Notes: generated by a model from the letters alone, not told the origin. A DNA stretch of 64,000 nucleotides from Gammaproteobacteria bacterium (GCA_021772935.1 JAJFLA010000056.1:140976-204975), one strand, 5' to 3'; counted from the stretch's first letter, positions 44,506 through 54,532 are shown. Program-made: numbers and translations.

Positions 44506-45870
44506 CTAGTTTGCAAGTAGCAAATAGCTGGCCAGACCGATGAAAGCGAATATGCCAACAACATCGGTAACCGTGGTTAAGACAACACCGCCTGCCAGTG
44601 CGGGGTCAATTGACATACGCTTCAAAATGACTGGGATTAATGCTCCGGCCAGTGCTCCGGCCATCAGGTTCACAATGATGGCGATGGCCATCACGAATCC
44701 CAGACCGGGGTCACCGTACCAAAAGTAGGCGATTGCTGCGATGACGATGGAAAATAGGATTCCGTTGAGTATGCCAACAGCCAACTCCTTGCGTAAAATT
44801 GCCATGGAATTACGTGCGCTGACTTGTCCGGTCGCCATACCCCTGATCATCAATGTAAGTGTTTGGGTACCTGCGATACCACCCATACTCATCACCACGG
44901 GGAATAAAACGGCCAGTTCAACCAACTGGTCGAGTGTTGGCTGGAAGGCGTATAAGACAACAGCTGCCAACAAGGCAGTAATCAAGTTCACGCTCAACCA
45001 TAGCCAACGCCGACGTGCAGATTGCAACACAGGTGCAAACATATCGTCTTCTTCATCCAGACCAGCGGCGGTCAAAACCATGTGTTCACCTTCTTCACGA
45101 ATAACGTCAACGACATCATCAATGGTGATCCGACCCAGCAGTAAACCATCCTTATCTGTGACCGGGGCTGATACCAGGTCATCGTGTTCAAATTCGATGG
45201 CCACCTGTCGGGCAGGCATATCAACTGGGATTGCCTCGGTGGATGTATCAATTAAATCTGTAACCTGGCTGGTGGGTTCTTTGGTCAGTACATCGGCTAG
45301 CTTCAGTTGGCCAATATATATACCGGCTCGATCGACAACAAATAACTGGTCAAAGACATCCGGTAACTCGCCCCTGACCCGCAAATAGCGTAAAACCACG
45401 TCAAGACTGACATCCGGGCGTACGGTTACGACATCGGGGTTCATCAGGCCACCGGCAGAATCCTCCGGATAGGACATCACTTGTGCCAAGCGCTCGCGAT
45501 CCTGCCTGTCCATGGCGCGCAGTACTTCCTTGATAACGGCATCCGGCAGATCGTTCAGGATATCTGCAAGGTCATCGATATCCAGGTCACTCATGGCCTG
45601 GATCAGGTCATCGGCTGAAGTGTCGCGAATCAGGCCTGCACGTACTTCATCGTTGACTTCGACCAGTACGTCACCATCGAGGTCAACTTTTACAAAATCC
45701 CAGACGGCCTGGCGTTTGGTTTGAGGTAAAGACTCGAGTAAATCGCCAATCTCAGCGCCGTTGAGACTGTTGAGTAGTTGTTTGACCTGTGACTGAACAC
45801 CACTGTCCAGTGCATCGGATAAGCGATCAAGGTGACGGGCTGTTTTTTCTTCGTGCTGGTATTCCCGCAT
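44506..45870 (-). CDS. mgtE: Magnesium transporter MgtE
   Basis: A 454-aa MgtE Mg2+ channel: N-terminal superhelical domain (about 25-130), two CBS domains (about 135-255: YPEDSAGGLMNPDVVTVRPD), a plug helix and five membrane helices (about 290-450) with PVVMSMGGIAGTQTLTLMIRG and DPALAGGVVLTTVTDV. I use ATG 45870; a TTG at 45912 is in frame. It lies downstream of rapZ on the same strand, where other Gammaproteobacteria often have npr or other PTS genes before it. Confidence 0.92.
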   Translation of the reverse strand: MREYQHEEKTARHLDRLSDALDSGVQSQVKQLLNSLNGAEIGDLLESLPQTKRQAVWDFVKVDLDGDVLVEVNDEVRAGLIRDTSADDLIQAMSDLDIDDLADILNDLPDAVIKEVLRAMDRQDRERLAQVMSYPEDSAGGLMNPDVVTVRPDVSLDVVLRYLRVRGELPDVFDQLFVVDRAGIYIGQLKLADVLTKEPTSQVTDLIDTSTEAIPVDMPARQVAIEFEHDDLVSAPVTDKDGLLLGRITIDDVVDVIREEGEHMVLTAAGLDEEDDMFAPVLQSARRRWLWLSVNLITALLAAVVLYAFQPTLDQLVELAVLFPVVMSMGGIAGTQTLTLMIRGMATGQVSARNSMAILRKELAVGILNGILFSIVIAAIAYFWYGDPGLGFVMAIAIIVNLMAGALAGALIPVILKRMSIDPALAGGVVLTTVTDVVGIFAFIGLASYLLLAN

Positions 45871-46038
45871 CGTTTTCGCCAACCTTTGGTGGGGTTTATG
45901 GAAGACCGTCAAACACGTATTGCCAGTCTGGGTAACCTGTATATTGTACCAAGGAGCCTGTTGGAATTAAGGAAAAAATTGCAATACTGTTGTTGCTATC
46001 ATTCTCAATCAATCAACAATATTCTGCTTTGATGGTCT

Positions 46039-46920
46039 TCAAACATTGTTCCATGATGGCATCTCGCGGTGATGCACCAATACATTTTCATGCTTCTTGC
46101 TGAGGCAGCCTGCCAGTTTTTCAGCGAGATAGACTGATCGGTGCTTACCACCGGTGCAGCCAATACCGATGGTCACGTAACTGCGTTGTGCATTTTGGAA
46201 TGCGGGTAGCCAGGTATTCATGAATTCCTGGATATCCTGAGTCATCTTTAACACACGTTCGTCACTTTCAAGCCATAAGCTGACGGCTTCATCTTTACCG
46301 GTAAGTGTTTTGAGTTCCTGTTCCCAGTAGGGGTTGGGAAGGATTCGCGCATCAAACATGAAGTCCACGTCCTGTGGCACACCTTGCTTAAACGCGAATG
46401 ATTGCAGCACGATCGTCAAACCACTGGAACGGCGGTCAACAAAATTCCACACCTGGCGTCTGAGTTGGTGGATGTTGGTATTGCTGGTGTTAATGACCTG
46501 GTCCGCCTGGCGATGTAAGGGTTCCAGCAGTTGCTTCTCATTTTCGATCGCATTGGACAGTACTTTGTCGCTACCAGTGAGTGGGTGGCGTCGCCGTGTC
46601 TCGCTGAAACGTTTGATGAGAACCGGTTTATCTGCTGTGATAAACAGGAGTTTGCATTTAATGCCGTTTTCCCGTAGCGAAGTCATCCAATCAAGCACGA
46701 CCTGAAGGTCTGACTCACGGGTGCGGGCATCGATGCCGAGTGCGACTTTTCTGTACAGATCCGGATTGGCGGAAATATGTGGTCCAAAATCTGGCAACAT
46801 GGCCCCTGGTAGGTTATCAATGCAGTAATACCCAAGATCTTCAAGTGCATTCAGTGCAGTTGACTTGCCGCTGCCCGACATGCCGCTGACAATAACGACA
46901 TCTTTGCTTGGCTTAGCCAT
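46039..46920 (-). CDS. rapZ: RNase adapter protein RapZ
   Basis: RapZ (YvcJ family) binds small RNA GlmZ in E. coli and directs RNase E, tuning glucosamine-6-phosphate synthesis. The 293-aa protein has Walker A SGMSGSGKSTAL near the N-terminus, the YYCIDNLPGAML segment and the C-terminal RNA-binding part with TIGIGCTGGKHRSVY. It follows ptsN by 38 bp, in the standard rpoN-hpf-ptsN-rapZ order. The usual next gene, npr, is not seen; 168 bp on begins mgtE. Confidence 0.95.
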   Translation of the reverse strand: MAKPSKDVVIVSGMSGSGKSTALNALEDLGYYCIDNLPGAMLPDFGPHISANPDLYRKVALGIDARTRESDLQVVLDWMTSLRENGIKCKLLFITADKPVLIKRFSETRRRHPLTGSDKVLSNAIENEKQLLEPLHRQADQVINTSNTNIHQLRRQVWNFVDRRSSGLTIVLQSFAFKQGVPQDVDFMFDARILPNPYWEQELKTLTGKDEAVSLWLESDERVLKMTQDIQEFMNTWLPAFQNAQRSYVTIGIGCTGGKHRSVYLAEKLAGCLSKKHENVLVHHREMPSWNNV

Positions 46921-46958
46921 GTAAAATTTCGCTATGATGGGTCAAACCCGGCAGACTC

Positions 46959-47411
46959 CTATTGTGAGCTTGAAAGCAATTGCCAAATCTCATTGGCATC
47001 GGTGGCGTTGCGTAGCTGCTCCAGCAACTGTGGATCACTAAAGCGATCTGCGATGCTCGAAAGTAATTTCGAATGATCTTCAGTGCAATGTTTTGGTACG
47101 GCCAAGGCAAAAATCAGGTCAACGGGTTTTCCATCGTCGGCATCGAAAGGCAAAGGTTTGATCAGTTGTAGGAAGAGAGCCTCAACACCCTGGGTTCCTT
47201 CGATGCGCCCGTGTGGAATCGCAACACCATTACCCAGCGCTGTGCTGCCAAGGTGTTCCCGGGCACAAAGGCTTTCGAAGATATTTCTTGAGCACAGATC
47301 CGTGTTTTTTTTGGCCAGAGTCATACTGATTAACTCGAGCAATCGTTTCTTGCTGTTTATCCGGACACTCGTAAGAATGCGGCCTGGACTTAGTAAATCG
47401 CTATCAAGCAT
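46959..47411 (-). CDS. ptsN: Nitrogen-regulatory PTS enzyme IIA (EIIANtr)
   Basis: EIIANtr is the terminal phosphoacceptor of the PtsP-NPr-PtsN chain and regulates potassium transport and other targets. The 150-aa protein has the phosphorylated His in GNGVAIPHGRIEG (residue 67) and VDLIFALAVP. It begins MLDSDLLSPGRILTSV, a normal family start. The phosphate donors PtsP and NPr are not in the window. Confidence 0.93.
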   Translation of the reverse strand: MLDSDLLSPGRILTSVRINSKKRLLELISMTLAKKNTDLCSRNIFESLCAREHLGSTALGNGVAIPHGRIEGTQGVEALFLQLIKPLPFDADDGKPVDLIFALAVPKHCTEDHSKLLSSIADRFSDPQLLEQLRNATDANEIWQLLSSSQ

Positions 47412-47448
47412 GGCGGGTCATCAATATCCAGGGATCTCTATTATTGGT

Positions 47449-47784
47449 TCAGTACTCGCCGCCCGTCTCTACAGGTTCATGTTTGGCGTGGTGGTGGTCG
47501 GTGATGCGATCTTTGTAGCGGCGTACCTGACGATCCAGCTTGTCCACCAATCCGTCGATTGAAGCGTACATGTCCATTGCAGAGTCAGTCGCAAACAATG
47601 TGCGTCCACCGGCGTTGACCGTAGCTTCAGCCTGTTGCTGCAGTTTTTCTACACTTAAAATAACATTTATTGAATTCACCTGGTCAAAATGGCGTATAAG
47701 TCTCTGCATTTTTTCGGTGACATAAGCACGAAGTGCTGGAGTGACGTTAAGATGATGGCCAGTAATATTAATGTGCATCAACAA
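47449..47784 (-). CDS. hpf: Ribosome hibernation promoting factor
   Basis: A 111-aa short-form HPF/YfiA-family protein that inactivates ribosomes in stationary phase. It begins MLMHINITGHHLNVTPALRAYVTEKM and has ASIDGLVDKLDRQVRRYKDRI. It lies between rpoN and ptsN, 191 bp from the rpoN stop and 37 bp before ptsN, the usual place in Gammaproteobacteria. Confidence 0.94.
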   Translation of the reverse strand: MLMHINITGHHLNVTPALRAYVTEKMQRLIRHFDQVNSINVILSVEKLQQQAEATVNAGGRTLFATDSAMDMYASIDGLVDKLDRQVRRYKDRITDHHHAKHEPVETGGEY

Positions 47785-47975
47785 TCTCCTTTGTGATGGG
47801 TTCCCTAAAATTAATGTAAGGCCAATCAGCTCTACATCAATGGGTAGTGGACCTGAACCTAATGGTTACGGGCGTTTGTGGTTCAATTATATTCACTAGC
47901 GTTGATTGCTTGTTAGGCATATTGATAGTTTATACATCAGGTGCTGAATTATCTATTGTTTCCATACGCTGTTAG

Positions 47976-49439
47976 TTAAAATTCAACCGTTCTACGATAT
48001 GCCCGACGACGCTCACTGGATGACCCGAGTCCTAATGATTCGCGATACTTTGCAACGGTGCGACGGGCTACGAGAATTCCTGTTTGGCGTAAAAGGACCG
48101 AGATTTCCTGGTCACTCAAGGGTTGTTTTTGGGGTTCATTTTCGATCAATATCTGAATCCGGGCCTTGGTGGCAGTGGCGCTAATTATGCCGCCACTGGT
48201 GGTTCGTACATGACTGGAGAAAAAGTATTTTAGTTCAAAAACCCCTCTTGGTGTCAGCATGTATTTTCGTGTAGTCGCCCTTGAAACCGTTGACTCATGA
48301 ACACCAACCTGCTCGGCAATATCCTTCAGTATCAGTGGTTTCATGGCAATTTCACCATCTTTCAGAAACCCTTTTTGGGTGTTTACAATGCACTGGGATA
48401 CCTTCAATAGCGTGCGGTTACGTAGTTCAAGGCTGGAAAGTAGCCAGCGTGCTTCTTGCAAACGTCCACGTAAATAATCAGCGTCCTTCCCACCAGATTT
48501 ACGCAGCAGAGAAATATAATACTTATTCAGACACAAACTGGGGTTGCTTTCTGGACTAAGTGTCGTCACCCATTCGTCGCCATTGAGACGTACATATACA
48601 TCAGGTACCAGGTATTCATCACGGCGGTTGTCAAAACGCGCTCCCGGGTGAGGTTCCAGTCCCCGGATCAATTCCAATGCTTGTTTCAGGTTCTCTGGAG
48701 TTGCCCCAGTCTCGCGTTGCATGTCCTCATACGCGTTAGCTGCAACCAGGTTCAGAAAATCACGTGTCAGTCGAAGTGCAAGGTCAATGCCGGCAGTCCC
48801 TGACGGTTGTGCCCGCAATTGGACCCAGATACATTCCGCTGGATCACGGCTGGCAACCCCAACCGGCTCCAGTCGCTGCACTCGATGTAAAACAGCGATA
48901 ATCTCGTCGTCTTCCACCTGTATTTCGGGTAACAGACTTTCACGTATGTCAGAGATGTCATCGACAAGGAAGCCGTCATCATCCAGTGCATAAACGATGG
49001 CCGCAGCGATGGTTGCGTCCAATTCGCTGAAATGCGCCAGGCGGATTTGTGCCAGTAGATGTTCACGCAAGGAATTAGAGCTGGTATCGGCAATCTGGCG
49101 TTCAGAGAAATCATCTGACCAGCTTGCATTGTCTGCCCACCGTTCCGTTTCTGTATCCGCTTGCCACTGATCCGATTCGTAGTTGTCGGTTGAGCTGTCC
49201 TGATCATGTTCAGCTTTACGGCTTTCAGCCATTTCAGCATCAAGGGAAACCTGTTCGCGATCTTCGCCTGCCTGTTCTACATTTTGTTCATGGTCCAACA
49301 GAGGATTAGCATCAACCAGTTCCTGGATATAGTCACGTAGTTCTATGCGATTGAGCTGTAATAGGCGAATGGCCTGTTGCAATTGCGGTGACAACGCCAG
49401 CTTTTGAGTCAGTTGGAGTTGCAGGGATGGATTAGGCAT
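47976..49439 (-). CDS. rpoN: RNA polymerase sigma-54 factor
   Basis: Sigma-54 directs RNA polymerase to GG/GC-type promoters that need an AAA+ activator. The 487-aa protein has the glutamine-rich region I (LQLTQKLALSPQLQQAIRLL), an acidic region II, the core-binding domain, the helix-turn-helix (VGVHESTVSRATTRKYM) and the RpoN box RRTVAKYRE near the C-terminus. It follows lptB by 25 bp, in the conserved lptB-rpoN-hpf order. Confidence 0.96.
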   Translation of the reverse strand: MPNPSLQLQLTQKLALSPQLQQAIRLLQLNRIELRDYIQELVDANPLLDHEQNVEQAGEDREQVSLDAEMAESRKAEHDQDSSTDNYESDQWQADTETERWADNASWSDDFSERQIADTSSNSLREHLLAQIRLAHFSELDATIAAAIVYALDDDGFLVDDISDIRESLLPEIQVEDDEIIAVLHRVQRLEPVGVASRDPAECIWVQLRAQPSGTAGIDLALRLTRDFLNLVAANAYEDMQRETGATPENLKQALELIRGLEPHPGARFDNRRDEYLVPDVYVRLNGDEWVTTLSPESNPSLCLNKYYISLLRKSGGKDADYLRGRLQEARWLLSSLELRNRTLLKVSQCIVNTQKGFLKDGEIAMKPLILKDIAEQVGVHESTVSRATTRKYMLTPRGVFELKYFFSSHVRTTSGGIISATATKARIQILIENEPQKQPLSDQEISVLLRQTGILVARRTVAKYRESLGLGSSSERRRAYRRTVEF

Positions 49440-49464
49440 GGGTGAGTATTAAGCCTGAAGGTAA

Positions 49465-50184
49465 TTAGAGGCGGAACTCGCTTCCAAGATAAACCTTTCG
49501 CACCTCTTCGTTGGCCAACAGGGAGTCTGCATTCCCTTCTGCCAAGACCTGCCCTTCATTCAAAATATAAGCGTGGTGGCAGATACCCAGCATCTCACGG
49601 ACATTGTGGTCAGTAATCAAGACACCGATATCCTGGTCTGTCAGTTGTCTGATGATTCCCTGTATTTCCCGAACCGAAAGTGGGTCAACGCCTGCGAAGG
49701 GCTCGTCGAGCAGGATAAATCTTGGTCTTGCAGCCAGCGCACGGGCTATCTCTACTCTGCGTCGTTCACCGCCTGACAGCACTTGCCCCATCTGGTTTGC
49801 AAGGTGTGCTACGCCCAGCTCTTCCATCAGTGTTTGTTGTGTCTCTTTGCGGCTATCCGCATCAAGGTCACGGCGTAATTCAAGGATAGCCATGATATTG
49901 TCACGTACGGAAAGCTTACGGAACACGGAAGCTTCCTGGGGCAGGTAACCGACACCAAGACTGGAACGTACATTTACCGGTTTGTGCGTTATATCTACAG
50001 AGTCAACTGTAATACTGCCTTTATCAGTTGGGATCAATCCTACGATCATATAAAAACAGGTGGTCTTGCCAGCCCCGTTGGGGCCAAGTAAACCAACCAC
50101 CTGGCCGGGTTCCACTTCAATGTTTACGCCACGCACGACTTCTTTTTTGCGGTAGGATTTATGCAGGTTGGTGGCCTTGAGCAT
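49465..50184 (-). CDS. lptB: LPS export ABC transporter ATPase LptB
   Basis: The cytoplasmic ATPase that powers LptB2FGC. The 239-aa protein shows Walker [11 protein letters not shown]-loop LPQEASVF, the signature [15 protein letters not shown], Walker [11 protein letters not shown] and the H-loop ITDHNVRE. The start is ATG 50184, one base past the lptA stop; an in-frame extension to 50256 lies inside lptA. It probably serves the LptFG encoded at 34-36 kb too, since no second lptB is visible in the sphingolipid island. Confidence 0.95.
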   Translation of the reverse strand: MLKATNLHKSYRKKEVVRGVNIEVEPGQVVGLLGPNGAGKTTCFYMIVGLIPTDKGSITVDSVDITHKPVNVRSSLGVGYLPQEASVFRKLSVRDNIMAILELRRDLDADSRKETQQTLMEELGVAHLANQMGQVLSGGERRRVEIARALAARPRFILLDEPFAGVDPLSVREIQGIIRQLTDQDIGVLITDHNVREMLGICHHAYILNEGQVLAEGNADSLLANEEVRKVYLGSEFRL

Positions 50185-50185
50185 G

Positions 50186-50800
50186 TTAGTTGTTTTCCTT
50201 GCTGGAATCACCTGTGTCCGAGTTTTGTTTGTCTGGATCAGTTGCTTCGGGCTCACTCACAGGGTCTTTGTTTTGCTTGTCTGTACTGAGTACTTCAGGA
50301 TCAAGCCGGATATGCATTCTGTGACTACCGTTTTCATCGCCGCTACCCTGAAAGTGCTGGATGTTAAGGTCGTAAGTTAGCAGTTCGCCATTAATCTGGT
50401 ACTGGGGGTGCTTTACACTGGCCTTACCAGTCAACGTCACCAGTCCGCTGGCAACCTGGTAATCAATGATCTGGGCAGTGGCTTGAACCAGTCCTTTTTC
50501 CTCAATTTCCTGTTCTAGAAACGCGGGCTTGCCACGAAAGGTTACCGATTTAACCCGACCATCGGTTTTGTTGACCTCAGCCTCATCCGCCGTTATATGT
50601 AAGGTGCCCTGGCGGATATCGACATTGCCCCATAATGTGGTGAGGCCATCACCGAGTGATCCGTCAGTGTTATCAGCATAGATCTGCAGGGTTTCTTGCC
50701 GATCTGTTTCTAATGCCATCAGTGGCAGGCTGAAAAATAATATGCATAGCAATACACAAAATTTGTGCTGCACCCTGGGTGCTCTGTTAGTTAACTGCAT
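50186..50800 (-). CDS. lptA: LPS export periplasmic bridge protein LptA
   Basis: The canonical LptA of the lptCAB operon. The 204-aa protein has a signal peptide ([17 protein letters not shown]), then the OstA fold with [42 protein letters not shown] and [19 protein letters not shown]. An acidic Asp/Lys/Ser-rich tail (about 170-204) extends past the fold. ATG 50800 overlaps lptC by 14 bases. Compare the LptA-like protein at 36698-37189. Confidence 0.92.
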   Translation of the reverse strand: MQLTNRAPRVQHKFCVLLCILFFSLPLMALETDRQETLQIYADNTDGSLGDGLTTLWGNVDIRQGTLHITADEAEVNKTDGRVKSVTFRGKPAFLEQEIEEKGLVQATAQIIDYQVASGLVTLTGKASVKHPQYQINGELLTYDLNIQHFQGSGDENGSHRMHIRLDPEVLSTDKQNKDPVSEPEATDPDKQNSDTGDSSKENN

Positions 50801-51350
50801 AAGTAGCCTTAACACGATGATATAATTGAAACTTCCCATTTTTCATGTCTAAATTCATACCCATGGCGTCCATCCGGTTGAGGCCATCGAACATGCTGAC
50901 GGACTGGTCGGTGCTGGCGGTTTGTGGTGTGACTTCTATACGAACTTCCCGGGTTTTGAGTTCGGCCCAGATGCCGGATGTCGGTTCACGCCTTTGTACA
51001 TGTACTCGTCCTGATAACTGAATATGTTCCTTATCTGCCGTCATTATTGCGGCATCTGCTGTGATATCCCACACGGCATCCGGTTGGATTAGCTTGATGA
51101 CCGGTTGCTCAACGGTACCGCGTTGCAGCTTTGGGTTATTTTTCAATACGGGTGCCTGCATATTTATTGTTGGTTGCCCATTGTCATCAAAAAATTGTAA
51201 TTCAAAATCACGAAGCGCGTAATCAAGTTTTGGGTCCAGACCGGCGACAGGCCCAGGTAGTTCACCGTCCTGCTCACGACTGACCCAAAAGCTGACAGTT
51301 GTAAGTAATACCAGAGCAATCAGTCCATTTCGTGTTTTTCGGGTGATCAT
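50787..51350 (-). CDS. lptC: LPS export membrane-anchored protein LptC
   Basis: LptC is a single-pass inner-membrane protein that passes LPS from LptBFG to LptA. The 187-aa protein has an N-terminal anchor (RNGLIALVLLTTVSFWV) and a jellyroll with DYALRDFELQFFDDNGQP, DAAIMTADKEHIQLSGRVHVQR and LKTREVRIEV. It overlaps kdsC by 4 bases upstream and lptA by 14 downstream. Confidence 0.92.
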   Translation of the reverse strand: MITRKTRNGLIALVLLTTVSFWVSREQDGELPGPVAGLDPKLDYALRDFELQFFDDNGQPTINMQAPVLKNNPKLQRGTVEQPVIKLIQPDAVWDITADAAIMTADKEHIQLSGRVHVQRREPTSGIWAELKTREVRIEVTPQTASTDQSVSMFDGLNRMDAMGMNLDMKNGKFQLYHRVKATYAVN

Positions 51351-51886
51351 GATGCCAGAATTTCATCCAGAATGATCTGATCTTTATCTTGTGCCGCCAG
51401 AATCAGGTTACAAATTTCCCTGACGGCGCCGTCACCTCCATTGCGCTTGGTTATCCAGTGGGCTTGATCTTTGACACGATCTTCGGCGTCTGCCACTGAC
51501 ACTGCCAATCCCACCCTTAACAGTACCGGAAGATCAATCCAGTCATCGCCGGCAAAACAAATTTGCTGGGCATCGAGACCGGTCACTTCCAGCAAATGCA
51601 GAAAAGCGTCCAGCTTTTTTTGACGGCCTTGATAGACATGCTGGATATCCAACTGAGCCATACGTTGTACAACAGCTTCGGACTCCATGCCTGTTATCAC
51701 TGCGACTTCAATACCACATCGCTGCAAGACCTTAATGCCCAGCCCGTCCCGGGTATTAAATGCTTTCATTACGTTGCCGGCGTGATCGATATACAACTTT
51801 CCATCAGTTAGCACTCCGTCCACATCGAGCACCAGCATACGTATGTTAGAGGCGCGCTGTTTGAGCGCGGCATCCATAACGGTCAT
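51347..51886 (-). CDS. kdsC: 3-deoxy-D-manno-octulosonate 8-phosphate phosphatase KdsC
   Basis: A HAD-family phosphatase that dephosphorylates Kdo-8-phosphate in Kdo synthesis. The 179-aa protein shows the nucleophile motif VLDVDGVLTDGKLY, GDDWIDLPVL (acidic motif IV) and AVSVADAEDRVKDQAHW. The start abuts the kdsD stop and the end overlaps lptC by 4 bases, so the operon is tightly coupled. Confidence 0.94.
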   Translation of the reverse strand: MTVMDAALKQRASNIRMLVLDVDGVLTDGKLYIDHAGNVMKAFNTRDGLGIKVLQRCGIEVAVITGMESEAVVQRMAQLDIQHVYQGRQKKLDAFLHLLEVTGLDAQQICFAGDDWIDLPVLLRVGLAVSVADAEDRVKDQAHWITKRNGGDGAVREICNLILAAQDKDQIILDEILAS

Positions 51887-52858
51887 TCAGACCACTCCCG
51901 CTTGCAATAAATCATTAAAGTTTAAAACACCCTGCAAACGGGAATCATCTCCCACAACCAGCAAGCCCTGTACTTGGTGTTTTTGTAACATTCTAACCGC
52001 CTCGACTGCCAGTGCCTGAGCTTGAATGGTTTTGCCATTTCTGGTCATCACCTCACCGACTGTTGTACTGTGTGGGTCGAGTGCTTGTTCCAGCGTTCGT
52101 CTAAGGTCGCCGTCGGTGAAGATACCTTGAACCTTCATTTCCTCATTGGTAATTGCGACCATACCCAATCGTTTTTTTGTCATCTCTACGATCGCTTCTG
52201 AGACACTCGCCGCTGCTGCAACGACAGGCATTTCATCACCGCTGTGCATGATGTCCTCGATAAGGATGATCAGGCGCTTACCGAGTTGTCCCGCTGGGTG
52301 TGAACGGGCAAAATCTTCTGCTGTGAAACCACGAGCCTCCAGTAATGAAACTGCCAGTGCGTCACCCATGACCAGCGCAGCTGTGGTACTTGAGGTGGGT
52401 GCCAAGCCCAATGGGCAAGCCTCGGCACCAACAGCTACATTGATGTGAACATCTGCATGCCTGGCCAGTGAAGAAGCAGGCTTGCCAGTCATGGCAATAA
52501 TACCGACGCCGAGCCGTTTGAGTAGTGGCACTATCTGTCTGACTTCGTCGGTTTCACCGGAATTTGACAGCACCAGAACTACATCTTCGCTGGTTATCAT
52601 GCCAAGGTCGCCATGGGAAGCCTCCGCCGGGTGAACGAAAAATGCAGGTGTGCCGGTACTTGCCAACGTGGCGGCAATCTTGCCTGCGATATGTCCTGAT
52701 TTACCCATGCCCAGTACGATGATACGGCCTGGACAGTCAAGCAAGATTTGGCACGCTGCCACAAACGAGCTATCAATACGGGTCGCCAAGTTGGCAACGG
52801 CAGCGGCTTCGGTCTCGATAACGGTCCGGGCCAGCTTTTTCAAAGCGTAACTGTCCAT
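51887..52858 (-). CDS. kdsD: D-arabinose 5-phosphate isomerase KdsD
   Basis: It converts ribulose 5-phosphate to arabinose 5-phosphate for Kdo. The 323-aa protein has an N-terminal SIS domain (about 30-180: RIIVLGMGKSGHIAGKIA, HPAEASHGDLGM, LSNSGETDE, TSSTTAALVMGDALAV) and two CBS domains (about 205-323). It is the first gene of the kdsD-kdsC-lptC-lptA-lptB run, 59 bp after yrbG. Confidence 0.95.
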   Translation of the reverse strand: MDSYALKKLARTVIETEAAAVANLATRIDSSFVAACQILLDCPGRIIVLGMGKSGHIAGKIAATLASTGTPAFFVHPAEASHGDLGMITSEDVVLVLSNSGETDEVRQIVPLLKRLGVGIIAMTGKPASSLARHADVHINVAVGAEACPLGLAPTSSTTAALVMGDALAVSLLEARGFTAEDFARSHPAGQLGKRLIILIEDIMHSGDEMPVVAAAASVSEAIVEMTKKRLGMVAITNEEMKVQGIFTDGDLRRTLEQALDPHSTTVGEVMTRNGKTIQAQALAVEAVRMLQKHQVQGLLVVGDDSRLQGVLNFNDLLQAGVV

Positions 52859-52917
52859 GTGTGTATTCTAACCCTAATTGATTACAGGCAATTGACTATG
52901 GTGGTTCTCTGACCTGT

Positions 52918-53907
52918 TCATGAGCCTGTAAACAGGTCTATGTTAACGGAACTCATCCACACCATGATGAAATAGCCGATAAACATGACCAACAGTATGC
53001 CCCCGGCTCTTCTGCCAACGCGGCCTGAGCCGCGGAAATCTGAGGCCATCAGGTATAGGATGCCAGAGATCAGGAACATTGCAGGGAAGTCCCGTGCCAG
53101 GATGATAGGCAGCAGATCTATCGGCTGGATGACGGCCGCTATTCCCAGAACACCCAACAGGTTGAAAATATTAGAGCCAATAATATTGCCTATGGCCAGG
53201 TCATCTTCTTTGCTTAACACGGCGGTGATTGCAGTTGCAAGTTCTGGCAGACTGGTGCCCAGTGCCACGATGGTCAGGCCGATGACAGTATCAGTAACAC
53301 CCAAAACCCGGGCTATGGTAATCGCACCATCAACAAGAAATATCGAACTGACGGGCAGGACGGTGAGCCCAACCAAGAGCCAGAAAACGGCGGTTTTGGT
53401 AGGTATATCTTTTGGGATCTCAGCATCAAATTCTTCCGCCAACGGATCAGAGAGTGGTCGGTGCATGCCAATACGAATGATCCAGATGACAACAAGCAGC
53501 AGGCCAACCAGTAAAATCGAACCTTCAAGTTGACTGTAAACGCCATCCAGTGCCATTAGAAAACAAACCAGCATAATTAGCATCAGCATCGGGTATTCGC
53601 GTTTCAGGGCGGTGGATTCCAGGCGTAAAGGATAAATTAATGCTGTCACACCCAGTACCAGCCCCATATTGGCTATGTTTGAACCAATGGCATTGCCAAC
53701 GGCTAAGCCGGGGTTACCCTTTAACGTGGCGACGGCCGAGACCACCAGTTCGGGAGCCGAGGTACCAAAGCCGATGATAGTTAGGCCGATAATCAATGGT
53801 GATACATCCAGGTTTCGTGCGGTTGCTGACGCGCCTGCAACCAACCGGTCTGCGCCCCAAACCAGCAGCAGAAACCCGGCGACCAATTGGATGGTTGCTG
53901 TCAGCAT
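52918..53907 (-). CDS. yrbG: CaCA-family Ca2+(K+)/Na+ antiporter YrbG
   Basis: A 329-aa cation antiporter with about ten membrane segments and the two inverted alpha-repeat motifs: IGFGTSAPELVVSAVA with GNAIGSNIANMGLVLG, and VALGTSLPELATAITA with GNIIGSNIFNLLGVLG. The position before kdsD matches E. coli yrbG. The 227-bp gap to the divergent ibaG holds no other gene that I can support. Confidence 0.92.
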   Translation of the reverse strand: MLTATIQLVAGFLLLVWGADRLVAGASATARNLDVSPLIIGLTIIGFGTSAPELVVSAVATLKGNPGLAVGNAIGSNIANMGLVLGVTALIYPLRLESTALKREYPMLMLIMLVCFLMALDGVYSQLEGSILLVGLLLVVIWIIRIGMHRPLSDPLAEEFDAEIPKDIPTKTAVFWLLVGLTVLPVSSIFLVDGAITIARVLGVTDTVIGLTIVALGTSLPELATAITAVLSKEDDLAIGNIIGSNIFNLLGVLGIAAVIQPIDLLPIILARDFPAMFLISGILYLMASDFRGSGRVGRRAGGILLVMFIGYFIMVWMSSVNIDLFTGS

Positions 53908-54134
53908 TCTTGATGCTCGCCCTGATTGGAGTTTGGTGGGCAGGATGTTTGAGTCTGGAGAATAATTTGCATGTATGGGGAGTTTTTAATGGTAGTGGAA
54001 TCCATTATTATATTCGTTCCTGAAAGGTCAAGTCCGTTTGCCTCTCGGCCATGCGGTTCTTGTATATTAGATGGTTTCCCGGCCCAATGATTCATTTTTA
54101 TGAAGCATTACCCGTTAATGAAGGACGATAGTTT

Positions 54135-54359
54135 ATGGATAGCACAACAATAGCGCAAATGATACGCAAAGGTCTTCCGGGTGCAGATGTGACTGTGAGT
54201 GGTGATGATGGCGTTCATTTTGAAGCCGTGGTTCGTAGTGTGGCTTTTGTGGGCAAGCCCACCCTGGCGAGACACCGGATGGTATATGCCACACTGGGTG
54301 AGTTGATGGGTAATGAGATTCACGCACTTGGCTTGCGTACGGAATTGCCCGAAAAGTAA
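54135..54359 (+). CDS. ibaG: BolA-family protein IbaG
   Basis: A 74-aa BolA-like protein (YrbA/IbaG subfamily) that works with monothiol glutaredoxins in Fe-S handling and acid response. It has the core HFEAVVRSVAFVGKPTLARHR followed by MVYATLGELM and the ALGLRTELPEK end. It is divergent from yrbG, as in other Gammaproteobacteria, but is not followed here by murA. Confidence 0.9.
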   Translation: MDSTTIAQMIRKGLPGADVTVSGDDGVHFEAVVRSVAFVGKPTLARHRMVYATLGELMGNEIHALGLRTELPEK

Positions 54360-54438
54360 TGGCTTGCATTCAAATCAGTGGTGGTGTGTCACTTAATACA
54401 GGACACTACACTAGAATACTGTACTGCATCGTAATTCA

Positions 54439-54509
54439 GGGGTCAGATTCAAATGCAGCACGCAAACGTTACTTATCATGCACCTTCAATTGCATTTGAG
54501 TCTGACCCC
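54439..54509. repeat. Inverted GGGGTCAG-family repeat pair
   Basis: GGGGTCAGATTCAAATGCA at 54439-54457 faces TGCATTTGAGTCTGACCCC at 54491-54509 across 33 bases. It belongs to the family seen at 3848-3982 and resembles a compact non-autonomous palindromic element. Confidence 0.8.
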
Positions 54510-54532
54510 TGTCGAAACAACAACAGTCGGAT

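Noticed and set aside
50185..50256. Longer LptB start within lptA
   Set aside because: The extra 24 residues are not family-like, and ATG 50184 lies right at the lptA stop.
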